Of a stretch of 64,000 nucleotides of DNA, positions 1 to 8,905 are shown one piece after another. A program made the translations under genes and the position numbers. Each line of letters opens with the position of its first letter. Within the stretch, counting starts at the first letter, position 1. This stretch comes from Limnohabitans sp. G3-2 (GTDB lineage: Bacteria > Pseudomonadota > Gammaproteobacteria > Burkholderiales > Burkholderiaceae_C): assembly GCF_002778275.1 (NCBI RefSeq), contig NZ_NESG01000006.1, forward strand, positions 186,001-250,000, in the 5' to 3' direction. Below the pieces are notes generated by a model. It had not been told where the DNA came from and ran no database searches. It was given only the letters and a program-made list of their open reading frames with translations.

Positions 1-82
1 CTTCTTGAATGGACCCCAGGTCAGCGAAGACTTTTTGGCAGAACGTGCCTCGCAAACTCAGCCTGAGCGTGAGTCGCTCTGA
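1..82 (+). CDS. vapB: VapB-type antitoxin, C-terminal end (partial)
   Basis: Only the last 26 codons are inside the window, read from base 2 to the TGA at 80-82. The tail (FLNGPQVSEDFLAER, ending PERESL) resembles the tail of the complete VapB at 51853-52083 (LPSDFMAEGRQDTPPQERE). This is the toxin-binding tail usual in AbrB/MazE-fold VapB antitoxins. The stop overlaps the vapC start (TGATG), so the two are translationally coupled. The DNA-binding N-terminus lies before the window. Identity rests on this tail and on the neighbouring toxin. Confidence 0.75.
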   Translation, partial: FLNGPQVSEDFLAERASQTQPERESL

Positions 83-492
83 TGTTGAAGTACCTGCTCG
101 ACACGAACATCGTGATCTACGTGGTCAAGCGTCGCCCTTTGGAAGTGTTGGCTCAGTTCAATGCCAACGCCGCTCGCATGGCGATTTCGGCGATCACTTT
201 GTCAGAGCTCTACCACGGTGCTGAAAAAAGCGCCAAGGTCTCACAGAACCTGGAAGTGATCGAAGAGTTCGCCAGCCTGCTGGAGGTGCTGCCTTACACC
301 GCCAAAGCTTCGCAGCATTACGGCGCTATCCGAAGCGACCTGGAAAAAGCAGGGCAGACCATTGGGGTCAACGATTTGCACATCGCAGCCCACGCCCGCA
401 GCGAAGGGCTGGTGGTGGTGACCAACAACCTGTCCGAGTTCGCCCGCGTCCCGGGCTTGATGGTGGAGAACTGGGTGGGCTCGTTGAATTGA
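82..492 (+). CDS. vapC: VapC-type PIN-domain ribonuclease toxin
   Basis: A 136-residue single-domain PIN protein, predicted to be the endoribonuclease toxin of a VapBC module that the upstream antitoxin neutralises. The expected acidic residues are present: Asp8 in LLDTN, a Glu in TLSELYHGAEKS, Asp98 in GVNDLHIAAHA, and the C-terminal VVTNN..EFARVPGL motif of the chromosomal VapC group. The ATG overlaps the antitoxin stop. It is similar in length and motif order to the VapC at 52092-52508, but too different to be a recent duplicate. The RNA target cannot be read from the sequence. Confidence 0.9.
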   Translation: MLKYLLDTNIVIYVVKRRPLEVLAQFNANAARMAISAITLSELYHGAEKSAKVSQNLEVIEEFASLLEVLPYTAKASQHYGAIRSDLEKAGQTIGVNDLHIAAHARSEGLVVVTNNLSEFARVPGLMVENWVGSLN

Positions 493-511
493 GGCCCAAC
501 CCAGAGCCTGT

Positions 512-1027
512 TTAGCCCTGCGCACCCAGCAGGTAATCGATCTTGCCCACCTCCACACCGTTGTGGCGCAGGATGGTGTAGGCCGTGGTGATGTGGAAGT
601 ACATATTGGGCAGCATCCAGCTGGTCAGGTAGTCCTGGCCTTGGAGGGTGCGGGTCTTGCCAGGGCCGGCGGGGAAAGTGATCTCTTTGTCCTCGGTGCC
701 GTCGATGGCGGCGGCGGGAACGGTGGCGATGTAGGCCAGCGTTTTCTGGATGCGCTCTTGCAACTGGGCCAAGGTGGTTTCGGTGTCGTCGAACTTGGGC
801 GCATCCACCCCGGACAGGCGGGCTACACCGTTCTTGACGGCGTCGCAGGCGATCAGCACCTGGCGCGTGAACGGGAACATATCGGGGGCAAGGCGGTAAG
901 TGGTCAGCGCCGTGGGGTCAATCTTTTTGGCTTCGACAAACTGCTCGGCCTTGGCCAGGATGTGGCTCAGGTTGGTGAGCATGCGGGTGCAAACGGGCAA
1001 GCAGGCGCTGGACATGGAAATGTGCAT
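512..1027 (-). CDS. DUF1993 family protein
   Basis: A 171-residue soluble protein matching the DUF1993 family, which is predicted to adopt a DinB-like four-helix bundle. The biochemical role is not known. It begins MHISMSSACLPVCTRML, then has a central helical stretch (MFPFTRQVLIACDAVKNG) and a C-terminal WMLPNMYFHITTAYTILRHN segment, all typical of the family. It is the last gene of a minus-strand run that starts with the DUF2126 protein and lies 27 bases after the RidA-like gene. It converges with vapC, with 19 bases between the stops. Confidence 0.85.
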   Translation of the reverse strand: MHISMSSACLPVCTRMLTNLSHILAKAEQFVEAKKIDPTALTTYRLAPDMFPFTRQVLIACDAVKNGVARLSGVDAPKFDDTETTLAQLQERIQKTLAYIATVPAAAIDGTEDKEITFPAGPGKTRTLQGQDYLTSWMLPNMYFHITTAYTILRHNGVEVGKIDYLLGAQG

Positions 1028-1054
1028 GGGAGTCTCCGGTGGATACAGTGAAAT

Positions 1055-1513
1055 TCAGCCGATTTCGGCGATCAATTCGATTTCGACACAAGCGCCCATC
1101 GGGATTTGGGCGACGCCAAAAGCACTGCGGGCATGCGCGCCGACTTGTGGGCCAAACACCTGGCCCAGCAGTTCGCTGCAGCCGTTGGTGACCAGGTGCT
1201 GCTCGGTGAAGTCGCCGGTCGAGTTGACCAGGCTCATCACTTTGACGATGCGCTTGACCTTGTTCAGATCGCCCACGGCCGCATGCAGCGAGCCCATCAG
1301 GTCGATGGCCACGGCGCGAGCGGCTTGTTGGCCTTCGGCGGTGTCGATGTTTTTGCCCAGTTGGCCCACCCAGACTTTGCCGTCTTTTTTGGCGATATGA
1401 CCCGAGAGGAAAACCAAGTGGCCTGTTTGTACAAAAGGCACATAAGCCGCCGCGGGCACAGCCACAGGGGGCAGCTCAATGTTCAGGGATTTCAGGGTGT
1501 CGTAAACGCTCAT
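1055..1513 (-). CDS. RidA/YjgF/UK114 family protein
   Basis: A 152-residue RidA-family protein. Family members hydrolyse reactive enamines or imines formed by PLP enzymes, or act on other small carbonyl and imine compounds. Visible marks are FLSGHIAKKDGKVWVGQLG, the helix ARAVAIDLMGSLHAAVGDL, the conserved Arg in HARSAFGVAQIP that binds the substrate carboxylate, and the closing CVEIELIAEI strand. The start MSVYDTLKSLNIELPPV is the usual one for this longer subgroup. It overlaps the 3' end of the transglutaminase gene by 38 bases in another frame. Substrate and link to the upstream ATP-grasp genes are unknown. Confidence 0.9.
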   Translation of the reverse strand: MSVYDTLKSLNIELPPVAVPAAAYVPFVQTGHLVFLSGHIAKKDGKVWVGQLGKNIDTAEGQQAARAVAIDLMGSLHAAVGDLNKVKRIVKVMSLVNSTGDFTEQHLVTNGCSELLGQVFGPQVGAHARSAFGVAQIPMGACVEIELIAEIG

Positions 1514-2426
1514 GGTCAGGGTCCTCTGGGGTCAAAAGAGGCTCCACTGTAACGCCAACCTCGAGCGTGTGGGCGCCGCCGCCTTGCAGCACACCGCGCA
1601 GCGGTGACACATCGGCGAAGTCACGCCCCACAGCCAGCCGCACGTAATCCTCGCCGGGGCTGGCCCAACCGCTGCGGTTGTTGGTGGGGTCCAGATCCAG
1701 CCAGCCTTGGCAGGCGTGGGTGGCCAGCTCGGGCAGGTACACCGAAGCCCAGGCATGCGTGGCATCACTGCCCACCAGCCGAGGCTGACCGGGGGGCGGC
1801 TGGGTCAGCAGGTAGCCGCTCACGTAGCGGGCCGGCAAGCCCAGCGAGCGCAGGCAGGCCAGCAAGATGTGGGCAAAGTCTTGGCACACACCGCGTTGTG
1901 CTTGCAGGGCTTCAAGGGCCGGGGTGTTGATGTCGGTGCTGGCCGACTCGTAGCGCAATTCGCTGTGCATGCGCGCAGTGAGCTCTTGGGCCGCTTGCAC
2001 CAAAGATCTGCCGGGCGTGAAGCTGCTTTGGGCATAGGCCAAAAATGCCTCGTGCACCGGCGCATGGTGCGAGCCGAACACGAAACCGCTGTGCACATCA
2101 GCCGCATGACCCCCTCGGTAACGGAAATGCTCGCGCACCGCCTCCCAGCTTTGGCCGGTGGTCGCCGCTTCGGTGGGGCGGGTGTCGATTTCGCTGTAGG
2201 CCCGGACCAGCAAGCCCTCGTGCGGGTTCGTCAGCGCCCAATAGGCACGGTGGTTCAGAAATGCGTCGATGTTGTGCTGCACCGTGGCGTTTGGCTCCAC
2301 CTGCATCCAGTGGCGAAGGACCTTTTGGCAGGGCGTGTCAGCCGCTTGCAGATGGGCCACATGCTGCGCCGTTTGCACCGCAGGGCTGTAGCGGTAACGG
2401 GTGTCGTGGGTGATGGCCAAGCGCAT
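1476..2426 (-). CDS. Transglutaminase-like cysteine protease-fold protein (COG1305 type)
   Basis: A 316-residue protein with the N-terminal beta domain (MRLAITHDTRYRYSPAV) and the transglutaminase core. The Cys-His-Asp triad is visible: Cys181 in RGVCQDFAH, His224 in DATHAWASVYLP and Asp246 in WLDLDPTNN. The family includes peptide-bond cleaving and forming enzymes. This subgroup occurs with ATP-grasp and alpha-E proteins and is predicted to process the peptide or isopeptide they make. I chose the ATG at 2426 because it lies 11 bases after the upstream gene; the frame stays open further, but that translation overlaps the alpha-E gene and looks random. It has no signal peptide. Confidence 0.9.
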   Translation of the reverse strand: MRLAITHDTRYRYSPAVQTAQHVAHLQAADTPCQKVLRHWMQVEPNATVQHNIDAFLNHRAYWALTNPHEGLLVRAYSEIDTRPTEAATTGQSWEAVREHFRYRGGHAADVHSGFVFGSHHAPVHEAFLAYAQSSFTPGRSLVQAAQELTARMHSELRYESASTDINTPALEALQAQRGVCQDFAHILLACLRSLGLPARYVSGYLLTQPPPGQPRLVGSDATHAWASVYLPELATHACQGWLDLDPTNNRSGWASPGEDYVRLAVGRDFADVSPLRGVLQGGGAHTLEVGVTVEPLLTPEDPDHERLRHPEIPEH

Positions 2427-2437
2427 GGGGTGTTTGC

Positions 2438-5185
2438 TCAAGCACTCACGCTGTAGCGGGCTTCGCCGCTGTGCGTGAAAAACAAGCCGCACAAATGGTC
2501 CGAGACTTCCCGGGCCGCGTTTTGGCAATCGGTCAGCGTGGCGAGCAAAGGCAAGGGGGCCGAGGAGTCGGTGCTGGGGCCCGGGCTGGGGTAGGGCCAC
2601 AGCGCCTGGGGGGGCATGCCAATCAGTTGGGGCACGCCCTCGGCCAAAGACAAGGTGGCGCCATCGGCCAGCGTGCCCATGCGGCGCAAACGCCCACACA
2701 AGGTGTGCGCCACCCAACCGAGCGAACGCGGGTTGTCTGGGTCGGTCACCAGCAGGTCCATCAGGGCTTGCGGGGTGCGGCTTTGTTGGTGTTGGGCATG
2801 GAAACTGATGGTGCTGTCAAACAGGTCGAGCACGGCATCGAAGCCGGCTTGCTCAGCGATCAGTCCGAGCTGCACAGCTTGCGCCATGGCGTCCGACAAA
2901 AAGGCCAGGCGTTCAATGTGGCGGCCAATCGAGAGCAAGCGCCAGCCGTCGTCGCGGCTCATGCGGTCGGTTTGTGCGCCTGTGAGGGCGGCCAACATCT
3001 GGCTGGTGTCGGCCAGCAGGCTTTGCACGGTCATGGTGTCCAAGCCCGCCATGGCGGTGTGGGGCCCCAGGGGGTCTTCGCTGGGCTTGAAAAACCGGGA
3101 CTCGGCTTGTTCCAGCAAGCGCCAGTGTTCGGGCGAGAGGCGTTCACGCACCGAGGCGGCGGCCAGTCGGACCGAGCGCAAATTGAAGCCCACGCTGGTG
3201 GCCAGTTCTTGGTCCCACAAACCCGAGATCAAGGAGCGCTCGAACACCCGGTGCGCTTGCCCTGCGGCGGGGACTTCGGCGCGCACCAAGCCGTGGCGCG
3301 TGGCCATGCGGGTGATGAAGTGGAGCAAGCAGGGCAGGTTCTGGTTTTCTCCGCTCAGGATCTCCAGGCTCAGCCGAACCAAGCGCAAGGTGTTTTCGGT
3401 GCGTTCGGTGTAGCGGCCCATCCAGAACAAATTTTCGGCTGCGCGGCTCGTCACCAAGCGCTGGCGCTGGGCCGTGGCGTCACTGGCGGCCGGGATGGTG
3501 CTGGCACTTGGGCTTTGCGCTGTTACGGGCGTTGACGGCTGTGACGAAGAGGGTGACTGCGACTGTGACTGTGACTGTGACTGTGACTGTGCGCCTAGGC
3601 TGCTCGGCTTGAACGCTTGGGGGGCGGGGCTTTGCACCCACACGTCGGCGCTGCTGCCGCCGCGCTGCATCGAGGCAATGCCTTCGCGGGTGCCGAGCCG
3701 GGCCAGACCGCCGGGCAAGACCTGCCAGCCGCCTTGCGCGTCGGTGACGGCAAAGACACGCAGGACCACCGGGCGCGACTCGATGCTGGACGGGCCATTG
3801 GGGTGGGTCTGCCAAGTCGGCTGGTGTGACAGCGGCAACCAGGACTGCAGGGTGTGCGCGTCGGGGTCGCGCAAAATGCGGCCCGCCCATTCGTTTTGTT
3901 CTTGGCGAGACAAGCGGTGGCCCAGCACCGGCTCAAAACTTTGGCGATCGGTGTGGTAGGGGTAGGTGGGCTTGATCACGCAGCTTTGGATGCGCGGCAG
4001 CACATCTTGCAGCGCCGCCGCTTCGCCGCACCACCAACTGGGGATGGCGGGCAGTTGCAAGGCTTGGCCCAGCAGCTCACGCGACAGCGCAGGCATGAAG
4101 CCCAGCAGCGCATTGGACTCCAAAAAACCCGAGCCGGGCGTGTTGGCCACCAGCACATGGCCACTGCGCACCGCTTGCAGCAAGCCGGGCACGCCCAGGG
4201 TGGATTCGGCCCGCAATTCCAGGGGGTCAAGCCAATCGTCGTCCACGCGTTTGAGCAAGCCGTGGACGGGCTTGAGCCCTTGCAAGGTTTTGAGGTACAG
4301 CTTTTCATCGCGCACCGTCAAATCGTTGCCCTGCACCAGGCTCAGGCCCAAATAGCGGGCCAGATAGGCGTGTTCAAAATAGGTTTCGTTGTAAGGGCCT
4401 GGCGTGAGCAGCGCAATATGGGCCGAAGAACCCGCTGGGCTTCGCGCTTTGATGCCGTCGATCAGCGTGCGGTAGGTCTCTGCCAGGCGTTGCACCGGCA
4501 AGGCCTCAAAAGCTTGCGGGAACTGGCGCGACACGATTTGCCGGTTTTCCAGCAAATAGCCCAAGCCTGAGGGGGCTTGGGTGCGCTGCGAGAGCAGCCA
4601 CCACAGGCCGTCGGGGCCACGCGCCAAATCAAAAGCGGCCAAGGACAAATACCGCCCACCGACCGGTGCGACGCCGTGCATGGCCGGCAAATACGCGGGA
4701 TGGCCTTGCACCAAGGCGGCCGGCAATTGGCCTTGCCGCACCAGTTGTTGCGGCCCATAAGCGTCGGCCATGATGCGTTCGAGCAATTGCATGCGCTGCA
4801 TCACGCCCGCCTCGATCTGTTGCCAGTCGCCCGGCTCCAGCATGAGCGGAAACAAATCGAGTGACCAAGGGCGCTGCGGCTGGTCGGCGGCGGCGTACAC
4901 GTTGTAAGTGATGCCGTTGTCGCGCACCTGCCGCTGCAAGTTGGCCATGCGCTTGTTCAGCTCCGCCTCGCGGGCCTTGGTCGCCTTGTCCAGCGGATCG
5001 ATGAAACGCTGCCATGTGTCACGGATGGTGGGCGCTTGCGAGCTGGCCGATGGGGCCTTGAGTGGGCTGGCCTCGCCCCGCAGTTCGTCCCAGTGCCCGG
5101 CGGGCGCACGCTCTTGCTGCAGCGACAGCCAAGTCAAGGCTGGGGCTTCGCTGGCGTCGGTCACTGGGGGTGAAGGCTCATGCAT
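2438..5185 (-). CDS. Circularly permuted ATP-grasp protein fused to an alpha-E domain
   Basis: A 915-residue two-domain protein. Residues about 60-500 form a circularly permuted ATP-grasp domain (COG2308 type: SLDLFPLML, LLERIMADAYGPQ, LLTPGPYNETYFEHAYLARY, VKRVDDDWLDPLEL-like). Residues about 575-915 form an alpha-E helical domain (COG2307 type: AAENLFWMGRYTERTENTLR). A Gln/Ser/Pro/Thr-rich linker joins them and contains a run of Gln-Ser pairs. The ATP-grasp half is predicted to make amide bonds; the alpha-E partner is always linked genetically but has no known activity. The ATG overlaps the preceding stop by one base, implying coupled translation. The two halves match the separate proteins at 11551-13002 and 13019-13996. 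Confidence 0.9.
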   Translation of the reverse strand: MHEPSPPVTDASEAPALTWLSLQQERAPAGHWDELRGEASPLKAPSASSQAPTIRDTWQRFIDPLDKATKAREAELNKRMANLQRQVRDNGITYNVYAAADQPQRPWSLDLFPLMLEPGDWQQIEAGVMQRMQLLERIMADAYGPQQLVRQGQLPAALVQGHPAYLPAMHGVAPVGGRYLSLAAFDLARGPDGLWWLLSQRTQAPSGLGYLLENRQIVSRQFPQAFEALPVQRLAETYRTLIDGIKARSPAGSSAHIALLTPGPYNETYFEHAYLARYLGLSLVQGNDLTVRDEKLYLKTLQGLKPVHGLLKRVDDDWLDPLELRAESTLGVPGLLQAVRSGHVLVANTPGSGFLESNALLGFMPALSRELLGQALQLPAIPSWWCGEAAALQDVLPRIQSCVIKPTYPYHTDRQSFEPVLGHRLSRQEQNEWAGRILRDPDAHTLQSWLPLSHQPTWQTHPNGPSSIESRPVVLRVFAVTDAQGGWQVLPGGLARLGTREGIASMQRGGSSADVWVQSPAPQAFKPSSLGAQSQSQSQSQSQSPSSSQPSTPVTAQSPSASTIPAASDATAQRQRLVTSRAAENLFWMGRYTERTENTLRLVRLSLEILSGENQNLPCLLHFITRMATRHGLVRAEVPAAGQAHRVFERSLISGLWDQELATSVGFNLRSVRLAAASVRERLSPEHWRLLEQAESRFFKPSEDPLGPHTAMAGLDTMTVQSLLADTSQMLAALTGAQTDRMSRDDGWRLLSIGRHIERLAFLSDAMAQAVQLGLIAEQAGFDAVLDLFDSTISFHAQHQQSRTPQALMDLLVTDPDNPRSLGWVAHTLCGRLRRMGTLADGATLSLAEGVPQLIGMPPQALWPYPSPGPSTDSSAPLPLLATLTDCQNAAREVSDHLCGLFFTHSGEARYSVSA
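3555..3590. repeat. Hexanucleotide tandem repeat inside the ATP-grasp/alpha-E linker
   Basis: Six head-to-tail copies of GACTGT (the first is GACTGC) on the plus strand. On the coding strand they give alternating CAG-TCA codons, so the protein has a Gln-Ser repeat between its two domains. Six-base units keep the frame, so gain or loss of copies would only change linker length. Confidence 0.95.
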
Positions 5186-8100
5186 CAGACCATTGTCGTT
5201 GATCCACTGCGCCTCAAGTCCAGCGTGTAGGGGAATTCGGGGCTTGCGTGCAACAAGGCATTGGGTGCCAGTGTGGGCAGGTGTTTCATGGCGCCGGGTG
5301 TGTGGCCCATGCGGAAGAAGCGCGCCATGCGCCGGCTCTCGGCCTCGTAGGCGTTGACCGGGAAACCCTCGTAATTGCGGCCACCGGGGTGCACCACATG
5401 GTATTGGCAGCCGCCCAGAGAGCGCTTCATCCAGGTGTCCACCAGGTCCAACGTCAGCGGCGCGTGCACACCGATGCTCGGGTGCAGCGACGAGGGCGGG
5501 TTCCAGGCCTTGTAGCGCACGCTGGCCACGTATGCACCCACCACGCCCGTCGGCTGCAAGGGCAGGGGACGGCCGTTCACCGTCACGGTGTGGCGCGCGG
5601 GGTTCATGCCCGTCACATGCACTTCGATGCGCTCGAGCGACGAATCCACGTAGCGCGCGGTGCCGCCGGCCCCGCTTTCTTCGCCCATGACGTGCCAGGG
5701 CTCCAGCGCATGGCGCAGCGTGAGCACCGCGCCGTCGACCTGGATTTGCCCCACCATCGGAAAGCGGAACTCAAAATGCGGTGCGAACCAGCTGGGGTCA
5801 AAACGAAAGCCTGCGTCGCCCAGCTCGGTGAGCACGTCGTCAAAATCTTGGTGGATCCAATGGGGCAGCATGAAGCGGTCGTGCAACTCGGTGCCCCAGC
5901 GGGTGACCGGCGCCGTGTAGGGGGCATTCCAGAACCGGGCCACCAAGGCCCGCAGCAGCAGTTGCTGCACGATGCTCATGCGCGCGTGCGGCGGCATCTC
6001 AAAGGCCCGCAGCTCCAGCAAGCCCAAACGCCCGGTGCTGCTGTCGGGCGAGTACATCTTGTCGATGCAGAACTCGCTGCGGTGCGTGTTGCCGGTCACG
6101 TCGATCAGGATGTTGCGCAAGGTGCGGTCCACGATCCACGGGGCCATGTCGGCGCCGAACTTTTTGCGATTGCGGGTGATCTCGCGCAGCGCGATTTCCA
6201 GTTCATAGACCTGGTCGTTGCGGGCCTCGTCCACACGCGGGGCCTGGCTGGTGGGGCCGATGAACATGCCGCTGAACAAATAGCTCAAACTGGGGTGGTT
6301 GTGCCAATACAGGATGAGGCTGGCCAGCAGTTCGGGTCGGCGCAAGAAAGGGCTGTCGGCGGGCGTGGCGCCCCCCATCACCATGTGGTTGCCGCCGCCT
6401 GTGCCCGTGTGGCGGCCATCGGTCATGAACTTTTCGGCGGACAGGCGCGTCTCGAAGGCGGCTTTGTACAAAAACTCGGTGTGCTCGACCAACTCGTTCC
6501 AGTTGTGCGCCGGGTGGATATTGACCTCGATCACGCCAGGGTCCGGGGTGACTTGCAAGAGTTTGAGCCTCGGGTCGCGCGGCGGTGGGTAGCCCTCTAA
6601 AACGATGTTCAAACCCAATTCTCGTGCAGTGCCCTCGACTTGGCTGAGCAGCGCCAGGTAGTCTTCCAGCCGCGCCAGGGGCGGCATGAAGACATACAGC
6701 ACGCCGGCCTGTTCACCCTTGTTCATGGCCTCGGCTTCCACTTTGGGGCCGTTGGCGCGCTTCGGATCGCGCACCTCCACGCACAAGGCGGTGCGCACCA
6801 CGGACGGGTCGGATTTGAATTTGGCGGGCGCGACCGATGCTGTCTGGGCTAGGGCATGGCGCGGCTGTGGGGTCACGGCGACTTGGGCGGGCAGGGCGCT
6901 GCGCTGCGCGAGATGGGGCGAAAACGGGTCTTGCGCGATCATGTGCCAGCGCTCGGTGGGCGCAGCCCAAGGCAGCGAGTCCAGCGGCAAACGCCAGCCC
7001 ATGGGGGAGTCGCCGGGCATCAGGTACAGGCGTTCATCGCGGACAAACCAGCGGCCGGTTTGCCACTGCGTGCCCGTCAGCCCAGCCGAGGTCGGCTCGA
7101 CGGCTTGAAGGGGCAGCACATAGCCCACGGCCTGGTCCAAGCCCTGGCTGAAGATGCGGCGCAAGCGGTTGCGTTCCATCTCGTCGTCCAGCCGCGCGTC
7201 AAACGGGTCCACATTGACCGGCAAACGGCGCTCGCGCCAGAGGTAATACCAGGTGTCCTCGTAACCGGGCAGCACGGTGTCGTTGGACAGCCCCAGTCTG
7301 GCCGTCAAGGTGTGCATGAAGCGCTGGGCATCGGCGCTGGTGCAGTGACTGGCCTCGCGTTCATCGGCAAAGACCGCAGGGTCTTGCCAGCAAGCTTGCC
7401 CGTCAGCCCGCCAGTAAATGCTGAGCGCCCAGCGTGGCAACTGCTCGCCCGGGTACCACTTGCCTTGGCCAAAGTGCAAAAAACCGCCTTGGCCGTATTG
7501 CTGGCGCAACTTGTGCACCAGCGCGGTGGCCAGGCCCCGCTTGGTGGGCCCCAAGGCGTCGGTGTTCCATTCGGCGCCATCGCGGTCTTGGGTGGCGACG
7601 AAGGTGGGTTCGCCCCCCATGGTCAGGCGCACATCATCGGCGAGCAACTGGGCATCCACCTCATCGCCCAGGCGCAGCACCTCGGCCCATTGGGCCTCGC
7701 TGTAGGGTTGGGTGACCCGCGGCGACTCGTGGATGCGCGTCACGCCCATCTCGTGGTGGAACTTGACCTCGGCTTCGTCCATCAGGCCTTCGATGGGCGC
7801 GGCCGCCGAGGGCTGGGGTGTGCAGGCCAGTGGAATATGCCCTTCGCCCGCCAGCAGGCCCGAGGTTGGGTCCAAGCCCACCCAGCCTGCACCGGGCAAA
7901 TACACCTCGCACCAGGCGTGCAGATCGGTGAAGTCCACGTCGGTGCCGCTGGGGCCGTCGAGCGACTTCACGTCCGGGGTCAATTGAATCAAGTAGCCCG
8001 ACACAAAGCGGGCGGCGATGTTCATGTGCCGAAACAGCTGCACCAAGAGCCAGGCCGAGTCGCGGCAGGAGCCGCTTTTCAGGCTCAGGGTTTCGTCGGG

Positions 8101-8604
8101 CGTTTGAACACCCGGCTCCATGCGGATGGTGTAGCGGATGTCCTGGTGCAAGCGCTGGTTGATGTGCACCAAAAAGTCGATGGTGCGTTGGCGCTGGCGG
8201 TCCATGCTGGCCAGGTATTTTTTGAACAGCGGGGTCTTGGGGTCTTTGTCCAAGTAAGACTGCAGCTCTTCCCGAACGGTGTCCGAGTACTTGAAAGGCA
8301 CCTCTTCGGCCGAGGGCTCTAGAAAGAAGTCAAAGGGGTTGAACACCGCCATCTCGGTGACCACGTCCACCGTGACCTTGAAGGCGGTGGTTTTTTGGGG
8401 GAAGACCAAGCGCGCCTGGTAGTTGGCAAAAGCGTCTTGCTGCCAGTTGATGAAATGCTCTGCGGGTTCAACCTTGAGGCTGTAGCTCAGGATGCGGCTG
8501 CGGCTGTGCGGGGCAGGGCGCAGGCGAATGACTTGTGGGCCGAGCTGCACGGGGCGGTCGTATTCGTAATGGGTGACGTGGTGCAGGGCAACGTGTATCG
8601 ACAT
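5185..8604 (-). CDS. Transglutaminase-like/DUF2126 protein
   Basis: A 1139-residue protein. Residues 1-280 are a bacterial transglutaminase N-terminal region and core with Cys180 (SGSCRDSAWLL), His229 (DLHAWCEVYLP) and Asp245 (GLDPTSG). The remainder is DUF2126 (TMGGEPTFVATQDRDG, GKWYPGEQLPRWAL, GGGNHMVMGG, GRNYEGFPVNAYEAESRR), typically about 800 residues and linked in other genomes to ATP-grasp/alpha-E genes. I took the start at 8604 (MSIHVALHHVTHYEYDRP) because the homologous fold begins there; the upstream open frame is Cys/Pro-rich and lies opposite the comEC leader. It is the first gene of the minus-strand operon. The reaction is not established. Confidence 0.92.
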   Translation of the reverse strand: MSIHVALHHVTHYEYDRPVQLGPQVIRLRPAPHSRSRILSYSLKVEPAEHFINWQQDAFANYQARLVFPQKTTAFKVTVDVVTEMAVFNPFDFFLEPSAEEVPFKYSDTVREELQSYLDKDPKTPLFKKYLASMDRQRQRTIDFLVHINQRLHQDIRYTIRMEPGVQTPDETLSLKSGSCRDSAWLLVQLFRHMNIAARFVSGYLIQLTPDVKSLDGPSGTDVDFTDLHAWCEVYLPGAGWVGLDPTSGLLAGEGHIPLACTPQPSAAAPIEGLMDEAEVKFHHEMGVTRIHESPRVTQPYSEAQWAEVLRLGDEVDAQLLADDVRLTMGGEPTFVATQDRDGAEWNTDALGPTKRGLATALVHKLRQQYGQGGFLHFGQGKWYPGEQLPRWALSIYWRADGQACWQDPAVFADEREASHCTSADAQRFMHTLTARLGLSNDTVLPGYEDTWYYLWRERRLPVNVDPFDARLDDEMERNRLRRIFSQGLDQAVGYVLPLQAVEPTSAGLTGTQWQTGRWFVRDERLYLMPGDSPMGWRLPLDSLPWAAPTERWHMIAQDPFSPHLAQRSALPAQVAVTPQPRHALAQTASVAPAKFKSDPSVVRTALCVEVRDPKRANGPKVEAEAMNKGEQAGVLYVFMPPLARLEDYLALLSQVEGTARELGLNIVLEGYPPPRDPRLKLLQVTPDPGVIEVNIHPAHNWNELVEHTEFLYKAAFETRLSAEKFMTDGRHTGTGGGNHMVMGGATPADSPFLRRPELLASLILYWHNHPSLSYLFSGMFIGPTSQAPRVDEARNDQVYELEIALREITRNRKKFGADMAPWIVDRTLRNILIDVTGNTHRSEFCIDKMYSPDSSTGRLGLLELRAFEMPPHARMSIVQQLLLRALVARFWNAPYTAPVTRWGTELHDRFMLPHWIHQDFDDVLTELGDAGFRFDPSWFAPHFEFRFPMVGQIQVDGAVLTLRHALEPWHVMGEESGAGGTARYVDSSLERIEVHVTGMNPARHTVTVNGRPLPLQPTGVVGAYVASVRYKAWNPPSSLHPSIGVHAPLTLDLVDTWMKRSLGGCQYHVVHPGGRNYEGFPVNAYEAESRRMARFFRMGHTPGAMKHLPTLAPNALLHASPEFPYTLDLRRSGSTTMV

Positions 8605-8776
8605 ATCTCGTTCAGCGCAACAGGGGCTGCACGGATGGCAAATGCAGCTTGGGCAGTTACAACTAGCAAGACACGCGCCAAGATTCACGCCCCCTGCCCT
8701 GCGAGGCCCGCACGGCGCAGGGCCATGCCAAGAGCGCCAGCGAAAAACAACAACCAGCCATTTCAGGGAGGCTGTC

Positions 8777-8905
8777 ATGACACCATGCGGATGCGCCGTG
8801 TGGCGCGGGGCTGTGCGTCTCAACAGGGCGCGCAAGGCGCGCAAGACAGGCAAGGCATTTGGGGCCAAGGGGGCGCAGGCGTTGGCCTGGCGCGGCTGGG
8901 CATGA
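8777..8905 (+). CDS. Possible 42-codon leader ORF overlapping the comEC start
   Basis: An ATG at 8777 sits 5 bases after a strong GGGAGG Shine-Dalgarno (8766-8771). It opens a 42-codon frame (MTPCGCAVWRGAVRLNRARK...) whose TGA at 8903-8905 overlaps the most likely comEC ATG at 8902 (ATGA). The peptide is Arg/Lys/Trp-rich and has no recognised domain. No comparable ribosome site precedes the comEC ATG, so coupled translation from this frame is plausible. It could also be chance, with comEC starting upstream at 8785. Confidence 0.35.
   Translation: MTPCGCAVWRGAVRLNRARKARKTGKAFGAKGAQALAWRGWA

Noticed and set aside
2427-2717. N-terminal extension of the 1476-2426 transglutaminase by 97 residues
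   Set aside because: It would overlap the alpha-E coding region in another frame, and the homologous fold starts at MRLAITHDTRYRYS.
3474-3959. A frame with a run of Asp-Cys pairs
   Set aside because: It is the reverse reading of the hexanucleotide repeat inside the ATP-grasp/alpha-E gene.
6856-8322. A 488-codon plus-strand frame opposite the DUF2126/transglutaminase gene
   Set aside because: The sense protein has its triad and family motifs throughout; the opposite frame is a GC-bias shadow.
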